From the IMG/VR virus record IMGVR_UViG_3300040801_001103, positions 1-64,000 of that record: a stretch of 64,000 nt of DNA; one strand, given 5' to 3'. Positions 8,657 to 16,602 of the stretch are shown one piece after another. Numbering within the stretch: the first letter of the stretch is position 1; every line of letters begins with the position of its first letter. Origin of the DNA: a virus. The notes beneath the pieces were generated by a model. The model ran no database searches. It was not told where the DNA came from and saw only the letters and a program-made list of their open reading frames with translations. The position numbers and the translations under genes are program-made.

Positions 8657-8961
8657 TCTTTGATACCCAGCATCTTGTTTCTCTGCTTCTGTAACTCTCT
8701 GATAGACGATATATCCAGCTGGTAATTGGTCTCGTCAGCTGCTGTCACTATGGCTCGGGTGTCCACCAATCGCTGATAGTCACGCAAATTCTTCTCAATT
8801 AAATTAATTTGAAGATCAATATAGCGTATGTTGGCTATATCGTTGTGCATATATCTGTCGTCAACCCATAAAATTAAAGGCGTGATCATGGTGACCACGC
8901 CCAAAATTGCTGCTATGCTTCTGGCTGCTTTTACTACTCTTTTATGATTTTCTGGAGTCAC
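8653..8961 (-). CDS. Membrane-anchored coiled-coil protein
   Basis: A 102-residue protein. After a basic N-terminus (HKRVVKAARS) there is one membrane helix (about residues 17-32, AAILGVVTMITPLILW), then a charged helical region (about 45-100) with coiled-coil spacing. This predicts N-in, C-out topology. The start is GTG, placed exactly 5 nt after a late-promoter box (ACTAAATA at 8967-8974), so the mRNA may be nearly leaderless. The gene is coupled to the downstream secreted protein. The topology resembles an inner-membrane spanin, but this is inference only. Confidence 0.6.
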   Translation of the reverse strand: MTPENHKRVVKAARSIAAILGVVTMITPLILWVDDRYMHNDIANIRYIDLQINLIEKNLRDYQRLVDTRAIVTAADETNYQLDISSIRELQKQRNKMLGIKE

Positions 8962-8966
8962 ATAGC

Positions 8967-8974
8967 TATTTAGT
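8967..8974 (-). promoter_or_regulatory. Late promoter 5 nt before a GTG start
   Basis: ACTAAATA on the minus strand, a one- or two-base variant of the late box, followed by exactly five bases and the GTG at 8961. Confidence 0.45.
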
Positions 8975-9650
8975 CGATATTGAGAATATCACGCGCTAAC
9001 GGAAAGGCATCTGTGATGACTTCAGCACAGGCTCGAGCAATCTCCATGTGCTCTTTCTGTGTACCGTTTGCTGCTCGGAGATCAATATAGTGTATCCAGG
9101 AGCGCAGTGTGCCGTTCATGTACATACGGCTCTGAGTCATGCCTTCTGGTAATACAGCCCGTGCCTGTTCCTTGGCTATGCCATTTTCAATAGCCCATGA
9201 ATATGCATCCTTGACTGCGTTGAGCACGTTTGCTTGTTTCATCAACCACTCAGCTTGCAAATCACTGTCTTGCACATCAATACTGTTCTGTCTGTTTTTG
9301 GTATCCTGTAGTCGAGCATCGCGGAACTCAAAGTCTAAATCCCGTGTGGGATCAGCATATCGCTGACTAAACTCCTGGAAGCTGAAACTGCGGTGGCGCA
9401 GAATTTGTCTGGCGATGTCGCGTGTGGTGTTAATCTCCAGACACATGTTCACCATTTCCAAGGGACTCCAGTGCTTCTCTCTGACCAGATAGCGCACTAA
9501 CTTTTCCGATGTCGCAGTGTTGTTTTGATTACTAGGGTTGCTGACTCTAGCACAAAATACCACTAGATCCAGCAAGTCCTGATCCCGCTCAGGTTCAAAC
9601 TCGAAGGCACCCGGAGCCATTTTACTGTAGCTAATTAGTTTTACGTTCAT
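8970..9650 (-). CDS. thyX: Flavin-dependent thymidylate synthase ThyX
   Basis: A 226-residue ThyX, which makes dTMP from dUMP using methylene-tetrahydrofolate, NADPH and FAD, supplying thymidylate for phage DNA. The ThyX signature is at about residues 85-97 (RHRSFSFQEFSQR; RHR, then Ser89, Ser95 and Arg97). The later stretch ARAVLPEGMTQSRMYMNGTLRSW also fits the family, with QSRMYM aligned to the usual substrate-binding region. The length is normal for ThyX. It overlaps the upstream sulfotransferase-like gene by 20 nt and heads no operon of its own. ThyX replaces the ThyA-type enzyme of T4 in many marine phages. Confidence 0.95.
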   Translation of the reverse strand: MNVKLISYSKMAPGAFEFEPERDQDLLDLVVFCARVSNPSNQNNTATSEKLVRYLVREKHWSPLEMVNMCLEINTTRDIARQILRHRSFSFQEFSQRYADPTRDLDFEFRDARLQDTKNRQNSIDVQDSDLQAEWLMKQANVLNAVKDAYSWAIENGIAKEQARAVLPEGMTQSRMYMNGTLRSWIHYIDLRAANGTQKEHMEIARACAEVITDAFPLARDILNID

Positions 9651-10227
9651 GTATTCCTCTTATTTTAGTGAGTGTGTCGGCTGCTAGAGCCTGTGTGATA
9701 ATTTCTTTACTGTTGTGCTTGACTATACCAAACAAATGCATCTGGAGTTCATCAAGCTTTTCGATATTTTCATTTTTCATGTCATTAAAATTCATGGTAA
9801 AAATATCTGGCTGTGATTGCCACTTGGCAATGTCCTTGAATTTATGGATATATTCTTCACCAAAACAAAATAGATTGGGTCTGCCAGTGGCCTTTGACCA
9901 TCGATCAAAGCTTCGAATGCTTTCAGTTATGTTACGGACTAGCAATACCTTTTTGAAGTCACTGAATAGTTCGCAATTTTCTGGAGTGTAAGGGCTGTGC
10001 GTTACAGCAAACTGACCATGCTCCACTAATTGTATTGACTTCTTGATGGGCATCTCGAAAGTGTATCGCTGAGGATAAATTCTACCGTAGGGCAATCTGT
10101 ATGCATCGTATTGCGAGTATGCTTTCTCAGACAAGTGCAAGTAAGGTTGCTGGATACCCATGAGTCTGAATATCTCGCTGCACAAATAGGTGCCTGACTT
10201 GGGCTGCGAAATAATCAGATATTTCAT
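9631..10227 (-). CDS. Sulfotransferase-like protein
   Basis: A 198-residue protein with a P-loop-like PAPS phosphosulfate-binding start (SQPKSGTYLCSEIFRLM, residues 7-23) and a later segment KKVLLVRNITESIRSFDRW that matches the 3'-phosphate-binding arginine region of sulfotransferases. The sulfate would come from host PAPS; the acceptor is unknown. The gene lies in an overlapping run with a SAM methyltransferase and a second sulfotransferase-like gene, which points to modification of a small molecule or glycan. Which one cannot be read from the sequence. Confidence 0.75.
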   Translation of the reverse strand: MKYLIISQPKSGTYLCSEIFRLMGIQQPYLHLSEKAYSQYDAYRLPYGRIYPQRYTFEMPIKKSIQLVEHGQFAVTHSPYTPENCELFSDFKKVLLVRNITESIRSFDRWSKATGRPNLFCFGEEYIHKFKDIAKWQSQPDIFTMNFNDMKNENIEKLDELQMHLFGIVKHNSKEIITQALAADTLTKIRGIHERKTN

Positions 10228-10877
10228 GAAGCAAGCTTGATTGACTCCATGGCTTGTGATGCCTTTTCACTGTCACCGTACCACAGCACCAGAATGTTGT
10301 TATCAGTCTTGTTGGTGGCATGCGGAAGTGTCAGGTACTCAAACTGTAAACCTGTTTCCTCTGCATACCAAGCAAACTCTGATCGGTATGCTTGTTCGCT
10401 GTGCCCCTGGATGTCTTCAATGATGTACAGTCCATCGTCAGCCAGCATGTGAACACTGTGAGCAAACAATGTGGTGGCGGCTTCCAGTGTGTGTAACCCA
10501 TCGTCAATGATGACGTCAAACACCACGTCTTCGTCAAACTGGTCCCACATGTCCAGCACATCAAGCTCGTTGGTCTGATCCAACTCAAAGGTTTTGATGC
10601 GCTCTTCTTCAAACAGAATGTCTCGATCAATGTCAGCACCGTATACTTCTGCTACAGTGAACCAATCACGCCAGCCTCGCAAGCTTCCGCCTGGCGTGTA
10701 CTCAGGCTTCATGGCGCTCTGGAATTTGGTGTTGTTGGTGCCAATACCCACTTCCAAAACCTTGGCGGCAGTCTCGCGATATTGTTCCAGTAGCTGAGAA
10801 TATGTGATGGTGTAGTTGTGCCAATCATCACCTTTGTCGCTGCCGTGTTCTTTCATCAATTTACATAGTTCAGTCAT
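10224..10877 (-). CDS. Class I SAM methyltransferase, CmcI/TylF-like
   Basis: A 217-residue Rossmann methyltransferase. Motif I is VLEVGIGTNN (about 40-49), the acidic end of strand 2 is VYGADIDRDI, and VFDVIIDDGLHT is the family's metal- and substrate-proximal region. The N-terminal LMKEHGSDKG is typical of CmcI/TylF-type sugar and antibiotic O-methyltransferases, which suggests a sugar hydroxyl as substrate. It overlaps both neighbours by a few bases, so it is co-translated with the two sulfotransferase-like genes. The acceptor is not known. Confidence 0.75.
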   Translation of the reverse strand: MTELCKLMKEHGSDKGDDWHNYTITYSQLLEQYRETAAKVLEVGIGTNNTKFQSAMKPEYTPGGSLRGWRDWFTVAEVYGADIDRDILFEEERIKTFELDQTNELDVLDMWDQFDEDVVFDVIIDDGLHTLEAATTLFAHSVHMLADDGLYIIEDIQGHSEQAYRSEFAWYAEETGLQFEYLTLPHATNKTDNNILVLWYGDSEKASQAMESIKLAS

Positions 10878-11481
10878 GGTCTTTTCCTAGTGTGTCCAGT
10901 ATTGTTGTGTCAAATTTCACGTTGAGCACTGGTTTGTTTATCCAGTTGTATTTTCGCGTGTATGGATTTTGCTTGGGGAAATCTTCTAAAGCTTGTATCT
11001 TTCCTGGATATCGATTGTACGTGGTTACCAGAAACAGATAGTTGGCGCCCAGAACATCAGTCTGCTCATCAAAGAATTCTTGACTGGCATCAATGTCGTA
11101 TGTACGGGTCTCACCATAATGATGATTGTGACTGTTAGCTGGGCTCTTGAGCCAGGCTGTCCAGCTATACGCTTGTGCAGCAAAGTCACGACGATACAGA
11201 TATTCCACATCACACACTTCAGCTATGCGGTCCATGATGGCAGCATCCCATAAAATGTGATCACCCATGAGCTTGAAAAACGTGGGCTTCTTGCTAATAC
11301 GATCAATCAAGCCATCCACGTGGTCCATGTTTTGCTTGAGTATGTTTTCTCTGGTGGGCAGGATGCCTCGTTTGTCACCAAACAGTTCCCATCCATTAGC
11401 CATGCCCTTGCGCCCAGAGCGAATGGTGTTGGTGCTGCCCACTCGATAATTGCATACTAGACACAGAGACTTCTTCATCAT
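10870..11481 (-). CDS. Sulfotransferase-like protein (Stf0-type)
   Basis: A 203-residue protein. CNYRVGSTNTIR (10-21) resembles the 5'-phosphosulfate loop with RxGST. VEYLYRRDFAAQAYSWTAWL resembles the LxRRDxxAQAxSW motif of Stf0 and related sulfotransferases. It differs in sequence from the other sulfotransferase-like protein two genes away, so the pair is not a recent duplication. It overlaps the methyltransferase genes on both sides. The acceptor is unknown; a lipid-linked or virion glycan is one possibility. Confidence 0.7.
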   Translation of the reverse strand: MMKKSLCLVCNYRVGSTNTIRSGRKGMANGWELFGDKRGILPTRENILKQNMDHVDGLIDRISKKPTFFKLMGDHILWDAAIMDRIAEVCDVEYLYRRDFAAQAYSWTAWLKSPANSHNHHYGETRTYDIDASQEFFDEQTDVLGANYLFLVTTYNRYPGKIQALEDFPKQNPYTRKYNWINKPVLNVKFDTTILDTLGKDHD

Positions 11482-12011
11482 CCTGCCTTGGGCTTCACGT
11501 AAAAGAAGCCACGTTGTAGTTTCTCATCAAACGAACTTTCCACGATGGTAAATCTTTCAGCTATCTTGGCTTCCCACCATGCAAACGGTTCTACAATCAG
11601 GTGTGCGTTACGACCATCTGGCAAGATGGCTGCTGCTGGACGAGTGCTCACAGTGTAGTAGCCACCCTTGAGTGTGCATCGTTTGAGATCATCCAGCACA
11701 TTGTCAATGAACTCTGGCTCGATGTGTTCTAACACATCAATGCTCACCACGTAGTTGTGTGGTGTGTTGTTCTCTCGGGTGCCTGCTCTGCCGGGCTCAT
11801 ACTCAGTAACTGTGAACTGCTTGGGATAACGACGCTTGAGGGCTTGTGTGAGACCACCTCGCCCTGCCCCGTAGTCCAAGAGCTTGTTTTCGTTGAGCTC
11901 CTGTGCATGCTTCACAATGACGTCCACATACTTCTCAGCCGTGTGACCCCATGCGCTGCGCTTGTGCTGCTGGGCCAGCTGGTCCTGATAGTTTTCTGAG
12001 ATGAGAGTCAT
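11478..12011 (-). CDS. SAM methyltransferase, tandem paralogue 3 of 3
   Basis: A 177-residue class I methyltransferase. Motif I is LLDYGAGRGGLTQAL (43-57), the post-motif strand is VTEYEPG, and motif IV is VVSIDVLEHIEPEF. The C-terminal part has KGGYYTVSTRPA and LPDGRNAHLIVEPFAWWEAKI. The last two elements recur nearly unchanged in the two upstream genes, so the three are tandem paralogues joined by TAATG or ATGA overlaps. The DGRNxHLI...WW motif may mark a common acceptor. The substrate is unknown. Confidence 0.8.
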   Translation of the reverse strand: MTLISENYQDQLAQQHKRSAWGHTAEKYVDVIVKHAQELNENKLLDYGAGRGGLTQALKRRYPKQFTVTEYEPGRAGTRENNTPHNYVVSIDVLEHIEPEFIDNVLDDLKRCTLKGGYYTVSTRPAAAILPDGRNAHLIVEPFAWWEAKIAERFTIVESSFDEKLQRGFFYVKPKAG

Positions 12012-12547
12012 TATTCCTCCAAAGGCTTCACGAAGAAGAAACCACGTTGCGCACTGTTGCTAAAATCTTCTTCCACGATAGTAAATCGTTTCTGGATGTG
12101 CTCCTTCCACCACGCAAAGGGCTTGATGATCAAATGCGCATTGCGACCATCTGGTAGCTTTTGTCCTGCTGCTCGTGTGCTCACAGTAAAGTATCCACCT
12201 TTGAGAGTTACGCGCTTCAAGTCATCTAACACGTTGTCCAGCAAGTCAGGCTCAATGTGTTCCAACACATCAATGCTCACCACGTAGTTGTGTGGAGTGT
12301 TATTGTGCATCAAGTCGTCCCTGCTGGGCTCATACTCAGTGACTGTGAACTCTCCCGGAAAGCGTTCCTGTAATACTCTGCTCAGACCACAACCACCTGA
12401 TCCATAATCAAGCAGCGTATTTTCGCCCAATTCAAGAGCATGCTGCACAATAAAGTCCACATACTGCGCGGCTGCAGGATCTTTCCACCCACCAGTGTCA
12501 TGCTTGGCTGCTAGTAGTGCTCGGTATTCCTCTGTAAGTAAAGTCAT
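12011..12547 (-). CDS. SAM methyltransferase, tandem paralogue 2 of 3
   Basis: A 178-residue paralogue of its two neighbours. Motif I is LLDYGSGGCGLSRVL, followed by VTEYEPSRDD, VVSIDVLEHIEPDLLDNVL and KLPDGRNAHLIIKPFAWW. It is closest to the downstream copy (11478-12011): the central ~40 residues differ at only a few positions, whereas the third copy is more diverged. This suggests stepwise duplication. The start is joined to the upstream stop by ATGA. The substrate is unknown. Confidence 0.8.
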   Translation of the reverse strand: MTLLTEEYRALLAAKHDTGGWKDPAAAQYVDFIVQHALELGENTLLDYGSGGCGLSRVLQERFPGEFTVTEYEPSRDDLMHNNTPHNYVVSIDVLEHIEPDLLDNVLDDLKRVTLKGGYFTVSTRAAGQKLPDGRNAHLIIKPFAWWKEHIQKRFTIVEEDFSNSAQRGFFFVKPLEE

Positions 12548-13068
12548 TTGGTAGTCACCACATACAGGCTGCGGGCACTGTTAATGTCTTTTCTTTCAAC
12601 ATTAAAGCGCGAAGTAATTTTGGGTTCCCACCACTCAGGTGGCTCCACAATCAGGTGAACGTTGCGGCCATCTGGTAGTGTCTTCAGTGACTCAAAGTGA
12701 GCAATCTGAAAGTATCCTGCCTTTAGCGTGACACGTTGCAGATCATCCAGGACATTTTCCAACAGTTCAGGTTCAATATGCTCAAGTACATCCACGCACA
12801 CCACAAAGTCGTGAGGTGTGTTGTTGTTCTCATATCCTGCCAGGCCTGGCTCGTAGTTGGTTACCTGGTACTGACCTGGACGTTGCTTCTCTACCATCTT
12901 GCCCAGGAAGCCTCTGCCTGAACCATAGTCCAGGAAGCTGTTGGCACCGTGACGATCCACTTGCTCCAGGATGTGTTCCCAGCTACGGCTTGCTGTGTTG
13001 CCCCAATCTCCAGGCTTGTGTAGCTCCTCGAGTTGTTGGCGATAATGTTCTGATATTAACTGACTCAT
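12544..13068 (-). CDS. SAM methyltransferase, tandem paralogue 1 of 3
   Basis: A 174-residue member, first of the tandem trio in the direction of transcription. Motif I is FLDYGSGRGFLGKMV, then VTNYEPGLAG, VVCVDVLEHIEPELLENVL, and TLPDGRNVHLIVEPPEWW. It is the most divergent copy: the C-terminus is SARSLYVVTTK, where the other two end in an RGFFYVKP-like stretch. All motifs needed to bind SAM are intact, so all three copies look functional. Confidence 0.8.
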   Translation of the reverse strand: MSQLISEHYRQQLEELHKPGDWGNTASRSWEHILEQVDRHGANSFLDYGSGRGFLGKMVEKQRPGQYQVTNYEPGLAGYENNNTPHDFVVCVDVLEHIEPELLENVLDDLQRVTLKAGYFQIAHFESLKTLPDGRNVHLIVEPPEWWEPKITSRFNVERKDINSARSLYVVTTK

Positions 13069-13077
13069 GATTTTTCC

Positions 13078-13710
13078 TTATGTTCTCCGCCGTGGCTGTA
13101 TTTTGTTCATGCCTCGCGGGTGTAGTTTCTGCATATCGCTGAATGTGTTGTTGGTGTTCTCGATACGGTAGAGCACTTCTTTCCAAATTTTATACAGTAT
13201 GGGTGTGTGCTCCTGTACTCTGTCGATTCTAGTGTATAAATTTTCCACCATGTCGCCGTGCTTGAGTGCAAATGTGCGTATGCCATCCCAGGCATCTTTT
13301 GACGCAGTTGTGGCCGCATCAGGTTTCAGAGCAGGGTTCACCACAATGTTTTTGTATGTGTCCATGAGCTTGATGTGGTTTACCACAGTGCTGATCAGGA
13401 TGGCATTGCTGCGCTCTACTGGTGTGCGTCCCACATCTGCATAGGTGTCAGTGATGCTCACCAACCAACGAGTATTAAAACTGTTGATGATATCCAAGTG
13501 GTGCTCATTCATGTATTCATGAAATGCTTTGCTGTCGTTTTCCCAGTCGATGTTGCGGCGCAAACAAACTATCAAGTGATACAACGGGCGATGGTCAATG
13601 CTTGATGGCCGATACATCTCCTTGGGGCGCACTGCTCCACCCACGTGCTGTAGAGCGGCATCTTTACGTTGCTTGATTTCTTCTGGCGTTAAAGTTGGGC
13701 TGTTTGACAT
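13078..13710 (-). CDS. Hypothetical protein
   Basis: A 210-residue protein from MSNSPTLTPEEIKQRKDAAL. The frame is open further upstream, but the ATG at 13710 has a GAGA-type ribosome-binding site and only a 22-nt overlap with the previous gene. It is largely helical, with HLIVCLRRNIDWENDSKAFH, FNTRWLVSITDTYADVG and a basic tail (IQPRRRT). No catalytic motif is visible. It stands between the methyltransferase trio and a zinc-finger protein. The function is unknown. Confidence 0.7.
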   Translation of the reverse strand: MSNSPTLTPEEIKQRKDAALQHVGGAVRPKEMYRPSSIDHRPLYHLIVCLRRNIDWENDSKAFHEYMNEHHLDIINSFNTRWLVSITDTYADVGRTPVERSNAILISTVVNHIKLMDTYKNIVVNPALKPDAATTASKDAWDGIRTFALKHGDMVENLYTRIDRVQEHTPILYKIWKEVLYRIENTNNTFSDMQKLHPRGMNKIQPRRRT

Positions 13711-14366
13711 GTGGCTTGTATCTCGTCTACTTCGGCTGGGTTCTTGGCAAATACTTTTGCCCAAAACTCAGCATCGATTATATGGTTTATTATTTTGATC
13801 TGTTCATCATTCATGCGCACCATGAGCTCTCTTCCGGATTCACTGAGATAAATCACCCAGGGAGAAATCTTGGCTGCACGTATATCATGAACGGCTCTGT
13901 TAGTACTTATCTCCTGAAAATATGTGTTCCAAGCATTACCGGTGTCAGCCTCCCACTCGGCAAGATACAGAATGGTTCTCTCGAGGGCTTTAAGCCCTGG
14001 CTCCTTCATGACATATTCCATCATGAATTTATCATATGTTTTGTCCTTGGGCCAGTCGTCTAGTTTGACACCGTTGCGTATCAACCACTCAGCAAACTTC
14101 TCTGGATACAGGTACTCGTTAACCATGCAGGCTCTGCCGAACTTCACAAAGCCAGTATAGTACTGACTGCGGATAAAGTCCTCCATGCTCTTGGGTTTGC
14201 CGTTTGTGGTGTACTCATGAAACATGTGAAACACACGATGCGCCAAACGCACATGCGTCATGTCTTTGTCGGCCCAGCGTCGTTTCTTGACGCACATATG
14301 AGTTATCAGAGTGCGCTCACTCTTGAATGTCTTGTTACACCATTTGCAAGTGGTATCCTCAGCCAT
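13689..14366 (-). CDS. C2H2-type zinc-finger hypothetical protein
   Basis: A 225-residue protein starting MAEDTTCKWCNKTFKSERTL. Residues 7-24 give CxxC-x12-H-x-C (Cys7, Cys10, His23, Cys25), a small zinc finger suitable for nucleic acid or protein contact. The rest is helical with many aromatic residues. The ATG at 14366 is chosen because an upstream in-frame start would lie wholly inside the overlapping small membrane gene. I recall similar zinc-finger starts in T4-like cyanophage hypotheticals, but no function is known to me. Confidence 0.7.
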   Translation of the reverse strand: MAEDTTCKWCNKTFKSERTLITHMCVKKRRWADKDMTHVRLAHRVFHMFHEYTTNGKPKSMEDFIRSQYYTGFVKFGRACMVNEYLYPEKFAEWLIRNGVKLDDWPKDKTYDKFMMEYVMKEPGLKALERTILYLAEWEADTGNAWNTYFQEISTNRAVHDIRAAKISPWVIYLSESGRELMVRMNDEQIKIINHIIDAEFWAKVFAKNPAEVDEIQATCQTAQL

Positions 14367-14493
14367 ATGTATACGACAAGACCATGGCCATGGCACCCAA
14401 CACCATGGCCACAATGCCCATGCCAATTAGAAACCCAGCCACACTCTCGCGCAACACATGGCGCCAGCTTGTGAAGTCATCTTCTGATTTCAT
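14359..14493 (-). CDS. Small single-span membrane protein
   Basis: A 44-residue protein: a hydrophilic start (MKSEDDFTSWRHVLRES) is followed by one long hydrophobic helix rich in Gly, Ala, Met and Val (about residues 19-41). AAGGAG sits 8 nt before the ATG. The start overlaps the upstream stop as ATGA, and the end overlaps the next start. Such good signals for so short a frame make it a real gene. The function is unknown; it probably resides in the host inner membrane. Confidence 0.7.
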   Translation of the reverse strand: MKSEDDFTSWRHVLRESVAGFLIGMGIVAMVLGAMAMVLSYTYG

Positions 14494-14951
14494 TTGAAAA
14501 TCTCCTTGATCTGTTTGGCATCCATGCCAGTGCTGCGAGCCATTTCCTTGAGATCGTCTTTGCTGTTGAGCTTGAGCATGAGTTCGATCTCGTCTCGCTT
14601 GGCTAGTGGATACTGACTGTACAGAAACTCTGATACTTTGTCCTTGCGCTTGCGGGCTGTGGGTGGTTTCAGATAGTTATGAGTTTCCACCTTGCCTTTG
14701 CCCACTGCTGTCAACAGCAACCACTGTAGCTCAGGGTGCTTGCTGATCTCAGCAAAATGTTCGTTCACCATGAGATTGGTAAAGTACAAATAATGCTTGT
14801 CGTGTTTTCCTTGCACTGTGCTCACATAGCGCAACAACAACCAAGCGTTGAAACTCTTCTTGCGCTCAGGACTCAAGCGATCATACCAGCCACGATCCTT
14901 CTTGTCGATTGCCGGCAGTATTTCTTTTAAGGGTATCTGCTCTTTAGCCAC
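14490..14951 (-). CDS. Possible clamp-loader small subunit (gp62-like)
   Basis: A 153-residue protein with FNAWLLLRYVSTVQG, YLYFTNLMVNEHF, HPELQWLLLTAVG and a C-terminal helix set ending MARSTGMDAKQIKEIFK. The order (mixed helical core, MVN segment, then a basic KRKDK linker and an acidic helical tail) resembles the clamp-loader A subunit (gp62) of T4-like phages, which works with gp44 to load the sliding clamp. The match is by eye and distant, and gp44 and gp45 are not in the window. It is otherwise hypothetical. Confidence 0.4.
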   Translation of the reverse strand: MAKEQIPLKEILPAIDKKDRGWYDRLSPERKKSFNAWLLLRYVSTVQGKHDKHYLYFTNLMVNEHFAEISKHPELQWLLLTAVGKGKVETHNYLKPPTARKRKDKVSEFLYSQYPLAKRDEIELMLKLNSKDDLKEMARSTGMDAKQIKEIFK

Positions 14952-15198
14952 GTGGTAGTTCTACCCGCATGCCGTTTGTGTACCAATCAGGTGTTGCGCT
15001 GGGCTCTGCTGCGTCGGTTACTCCTGGCAAACCCATGGCTTCTTTCAGGCAGTCCATGTAATCAGCATGCCAGCCAGTGTTGCCCATTTCAGGCAGTTCC
15101 CAGTTCAGTATCCAGTTCTTGCTCTCAGGGCATTGTATTGCTACTGCTTTGTGCTGAATTACCCAGTCCAGCATTTCACTTTCAGGCGTTGTCATCAT
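14944..15198 (-). CDS. Hypothetical protein
   Basis: An 84-residue protein starting MMTTPESEMLDWVIQHKAVA. GGAG lies just upstream, and the second Met may be the true start (better spacing). Trp-rich segments (NWILNWELPEMG) suggest a small folded domain. It overlaps its upstream neighbour by 17 nt and the clamp-loader-like gene by 8 nt. No family recognised. Confidence 0.65.
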   Translation of the reverse strand: MMTTPESEMLDWVIQHKAVAIQCPESKNWILNWELPEMGNTGWHADYMDCLKEAMGLPGVTDAAEPSATPDWYTNGMRVELPRG

Positions 15199-15511
15199 AT
15201 TCTCCGTAATTGATATTTAACCAATCAGTGTCCTGGGCCATGACAGAAACCAGTTCATGCTCAGTAAATTTTGATAATACACCAGTGTTGTGCATTCCGC
15301 GTATGCCGTAGTTCTCTGGGTGCACCGTGTATCGTGAACCACTGTACCCCTCAAACACCAGCATGCCGTCCTGTTCGTATGCTCGAGTGATTCCAGAATT
15401 CATGCGCCAGCTATCACCATCCAGGTAACCACCGCTCCAGCCACCAAACACTTTGTATCCGGCGCCATGTATTTTGAGTACTACCCAGTTATGCGGTGTG
15501 TATTCACTCAT
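15182..15511 (-). CDS. Conserved phage hypothetical protein
   Basis: A 109-residue beta-rich protein with HNWVVLKIHGAGYKVFGGWS and GYLDGDSWRMNSGI. This pattern (WV.LKI...YKV..GW.GGYL.GDSWR.NSGI) is one I recall from several phages and some bacteria, without an assigned function. It overlaps both neighbours slightly. It has no signal peptide or membrane helix, so it is likely cytoplasmic. Confidence 0.7.
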   Translation of the reverse strand: MSEYTPHNWVVLKIHGAGYKVFGGWSGGYLDGDSWRMNSGITRAYEQDGMLVFEGYSGSRYTVHPENYGIRGMHNTGVLSKFTEHELVSVMAQDTDWLNINYGEYDDNA

Positions 15512-15866
15512 CTATATCCTCCCAGGTTGCATCCGCAGTAAAGCGAAAGCTTCCAATATGTTCTCTGTCCCATTCATGCGGCTCAATCAAGCTCAGCATA
15601 TATCGATCTCGTATGCTGTATAAATGATACACCTTACCCACTTTGGGTAAAAAGCTATAATCAGCATTATACACTAGGGCCGTCTTCTGTGCAAGCGATT
15701 CCAAGCGATCAATCTCTGCCTGCAATGCTCTGGCTTTTTCAGTGAAGTAATTCTGAGCCTGGGTTCCCCGGTCGCTATGAAACTTATCTCGATCAGGAAT
15801 CTCCATGGGCGGGGCACTGGGGCTCACCCCGTAAGGCAACAAGCTGTTGGGCTTGTCCTCACTCAC
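15504..15866 (-). CDS. DUF2452-family protein
   Basis: A 120-residue protein. The N-terminal LLPYGVSPSAPPMEIPDRDK, the central coiled helix (ARALQAEIDRLESLAQKT), YNADYSFLPKVGKVYHLY and LSLIEPHEWD follow the DUF2452 pattern (PYxxxxxAPxI, helix, FxPxxGxxYHLYxxxxxxxLSxIxPxEW). The family occurs in bacteria and phages with no known function. The pieces are in the right order and the length is near normal. Confidence 0.75.
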   Translation of the reverse strand: MSEDKPNSLLPYGVSPSAPPMEIPDRDKFHSDRGTQAQNYFTEKARALQAEIDRLESLAQKTALVYNADYSFLPKVGKVYHLYSIRDRYMLSLIEPHEWDREHIGSFRFTADATWEDIDE

Positions 15867-16360
15867 ATCAGATCACTCAAATCAATATCACACACCTTGT
15901 TGAGCTCTTTCACAAAGTATGCGCAGCGAGGGCTGTCGCCGTCTTCAATGGGGATAGCCAATACATGACCATTCTTGAGCTTGGGGAAGTACCACTTGAT
16001 GTCTTGGTATATGTTGGTGATGCTGATGTCTTCTCCCTCGAAGTGATTGCTCTTCATGGGGTTCATGGTCACAGCCTGGAAGCCACGATTATTCAGACTG
16101 GCTAGCGGGATGATCTCCAGCGCAGTGAAGTCGTCATCACAGATCAAGATGCTCCAGTCCATGGGCATCTGTATCTTATGACTGCCTATGTTCAGACAAA
16201 TTGCTGGCGCGTAAAAACTCTCCAAGAAGATCAGGGGCAGAAAGTAGAAGTCCACCTCATCTTTGTCGCTGGCGTCTAGCACACAGTATCGCACATCATC
16301 TATTTCGTCTGGAATAGTATCCAAATCATATGGTGTGTTTTCCACTGTTAATATCTTCAT
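15863..16360 (-). CDS. Conserved T4-like phage hypothetical protein
   Basis: A 165-residue protein starting MKILTVENTPYDLDTIPDE. The start at 16360 is preferred over an upstream ATG at 16390 because AAGGA lies 8 nt before it and it overlaps the previous stop as ATGA. The segments FYFLPLIFLESFYAPAI, MPMDWSILICDDDF, FQAVTMNPM and DIKWYFPKLKNGHVLAIPI form a pattern I recall as a conserved unknown in marine T4-like phages. It is acidic and likely soluble. The role is unknown. Confidence 0.75.
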   Translation of the reverse strand: MKILTVENTPYDLDTIPDEIDDVRYCVLDASDKDEVDFYFLPLIFLESFYAPAICLNIGSHKIQMPMDWSILICDDDFTALEIIPLASLNNRGFQAVTMNPMKSNHFEGEDISITNIYQDIKWYFPKLKNGHVLAIPIEDGDSPRCAYFVKELNKVCDIDLSDLM

Positions 16361-16596
16361 TTTTGTGTCCTTATGTTTTTGGAAATCCAATTTCGCATCT
16401 GTGTTATGTGTTCCTGTCTTATTTTATATACAACCTTGCGGCAGCTTTCGCAGTCCCCAAGCTCTTTACTCATATGGCCATAGGGAATAAATTTCTGGGG
16501 TTTGGGTTTACTACACTCCCTACATATATCTTCACCTTCCAAGATACGTTGTGCTATCTGCATGCGCTTGCGGTCACGAAGCCATTTCCTGATCAT
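16357..16596 (-). CDS. Small zinc-ribbon protein
   Basis: A 79-residue basic protein with CRECSKPK and CESCRKV, two CxxC knuckles about 25 residues apart, suggesting one bound zinc. The segment before the first knuckle (RMQIAQRILEGEDICREC) matches the arrangement in two nearby small genes (WERAQRKLENRCLGC and WEMAQIKLGGKLCCGC). It is coupled to the downstream gene by ATGA and lies just behind an early-type promoter. A regulator or host-takeover protein is plausible, but this is inference. Confidence 0.65.
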   Translation of the reverse strand: MIRKWLRDRKRMQIAQRILEGEDICRECSKPKPQKFIPYGHMSKELGDCESCRKVVYKIRQEHITQMRNWISKNIRTQK

Positions 16597-16602
16597 GATA
16601 AC

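Noticed and set aside
8408-8961. Spanin pair
   Set aside because: The upstream protein has the right topology for an inner-membrane spanin, but the downstream one has a plain signal peptide and no lipobox, and they are far from the lysozyme gene. Kept only as a possibility in the entries.
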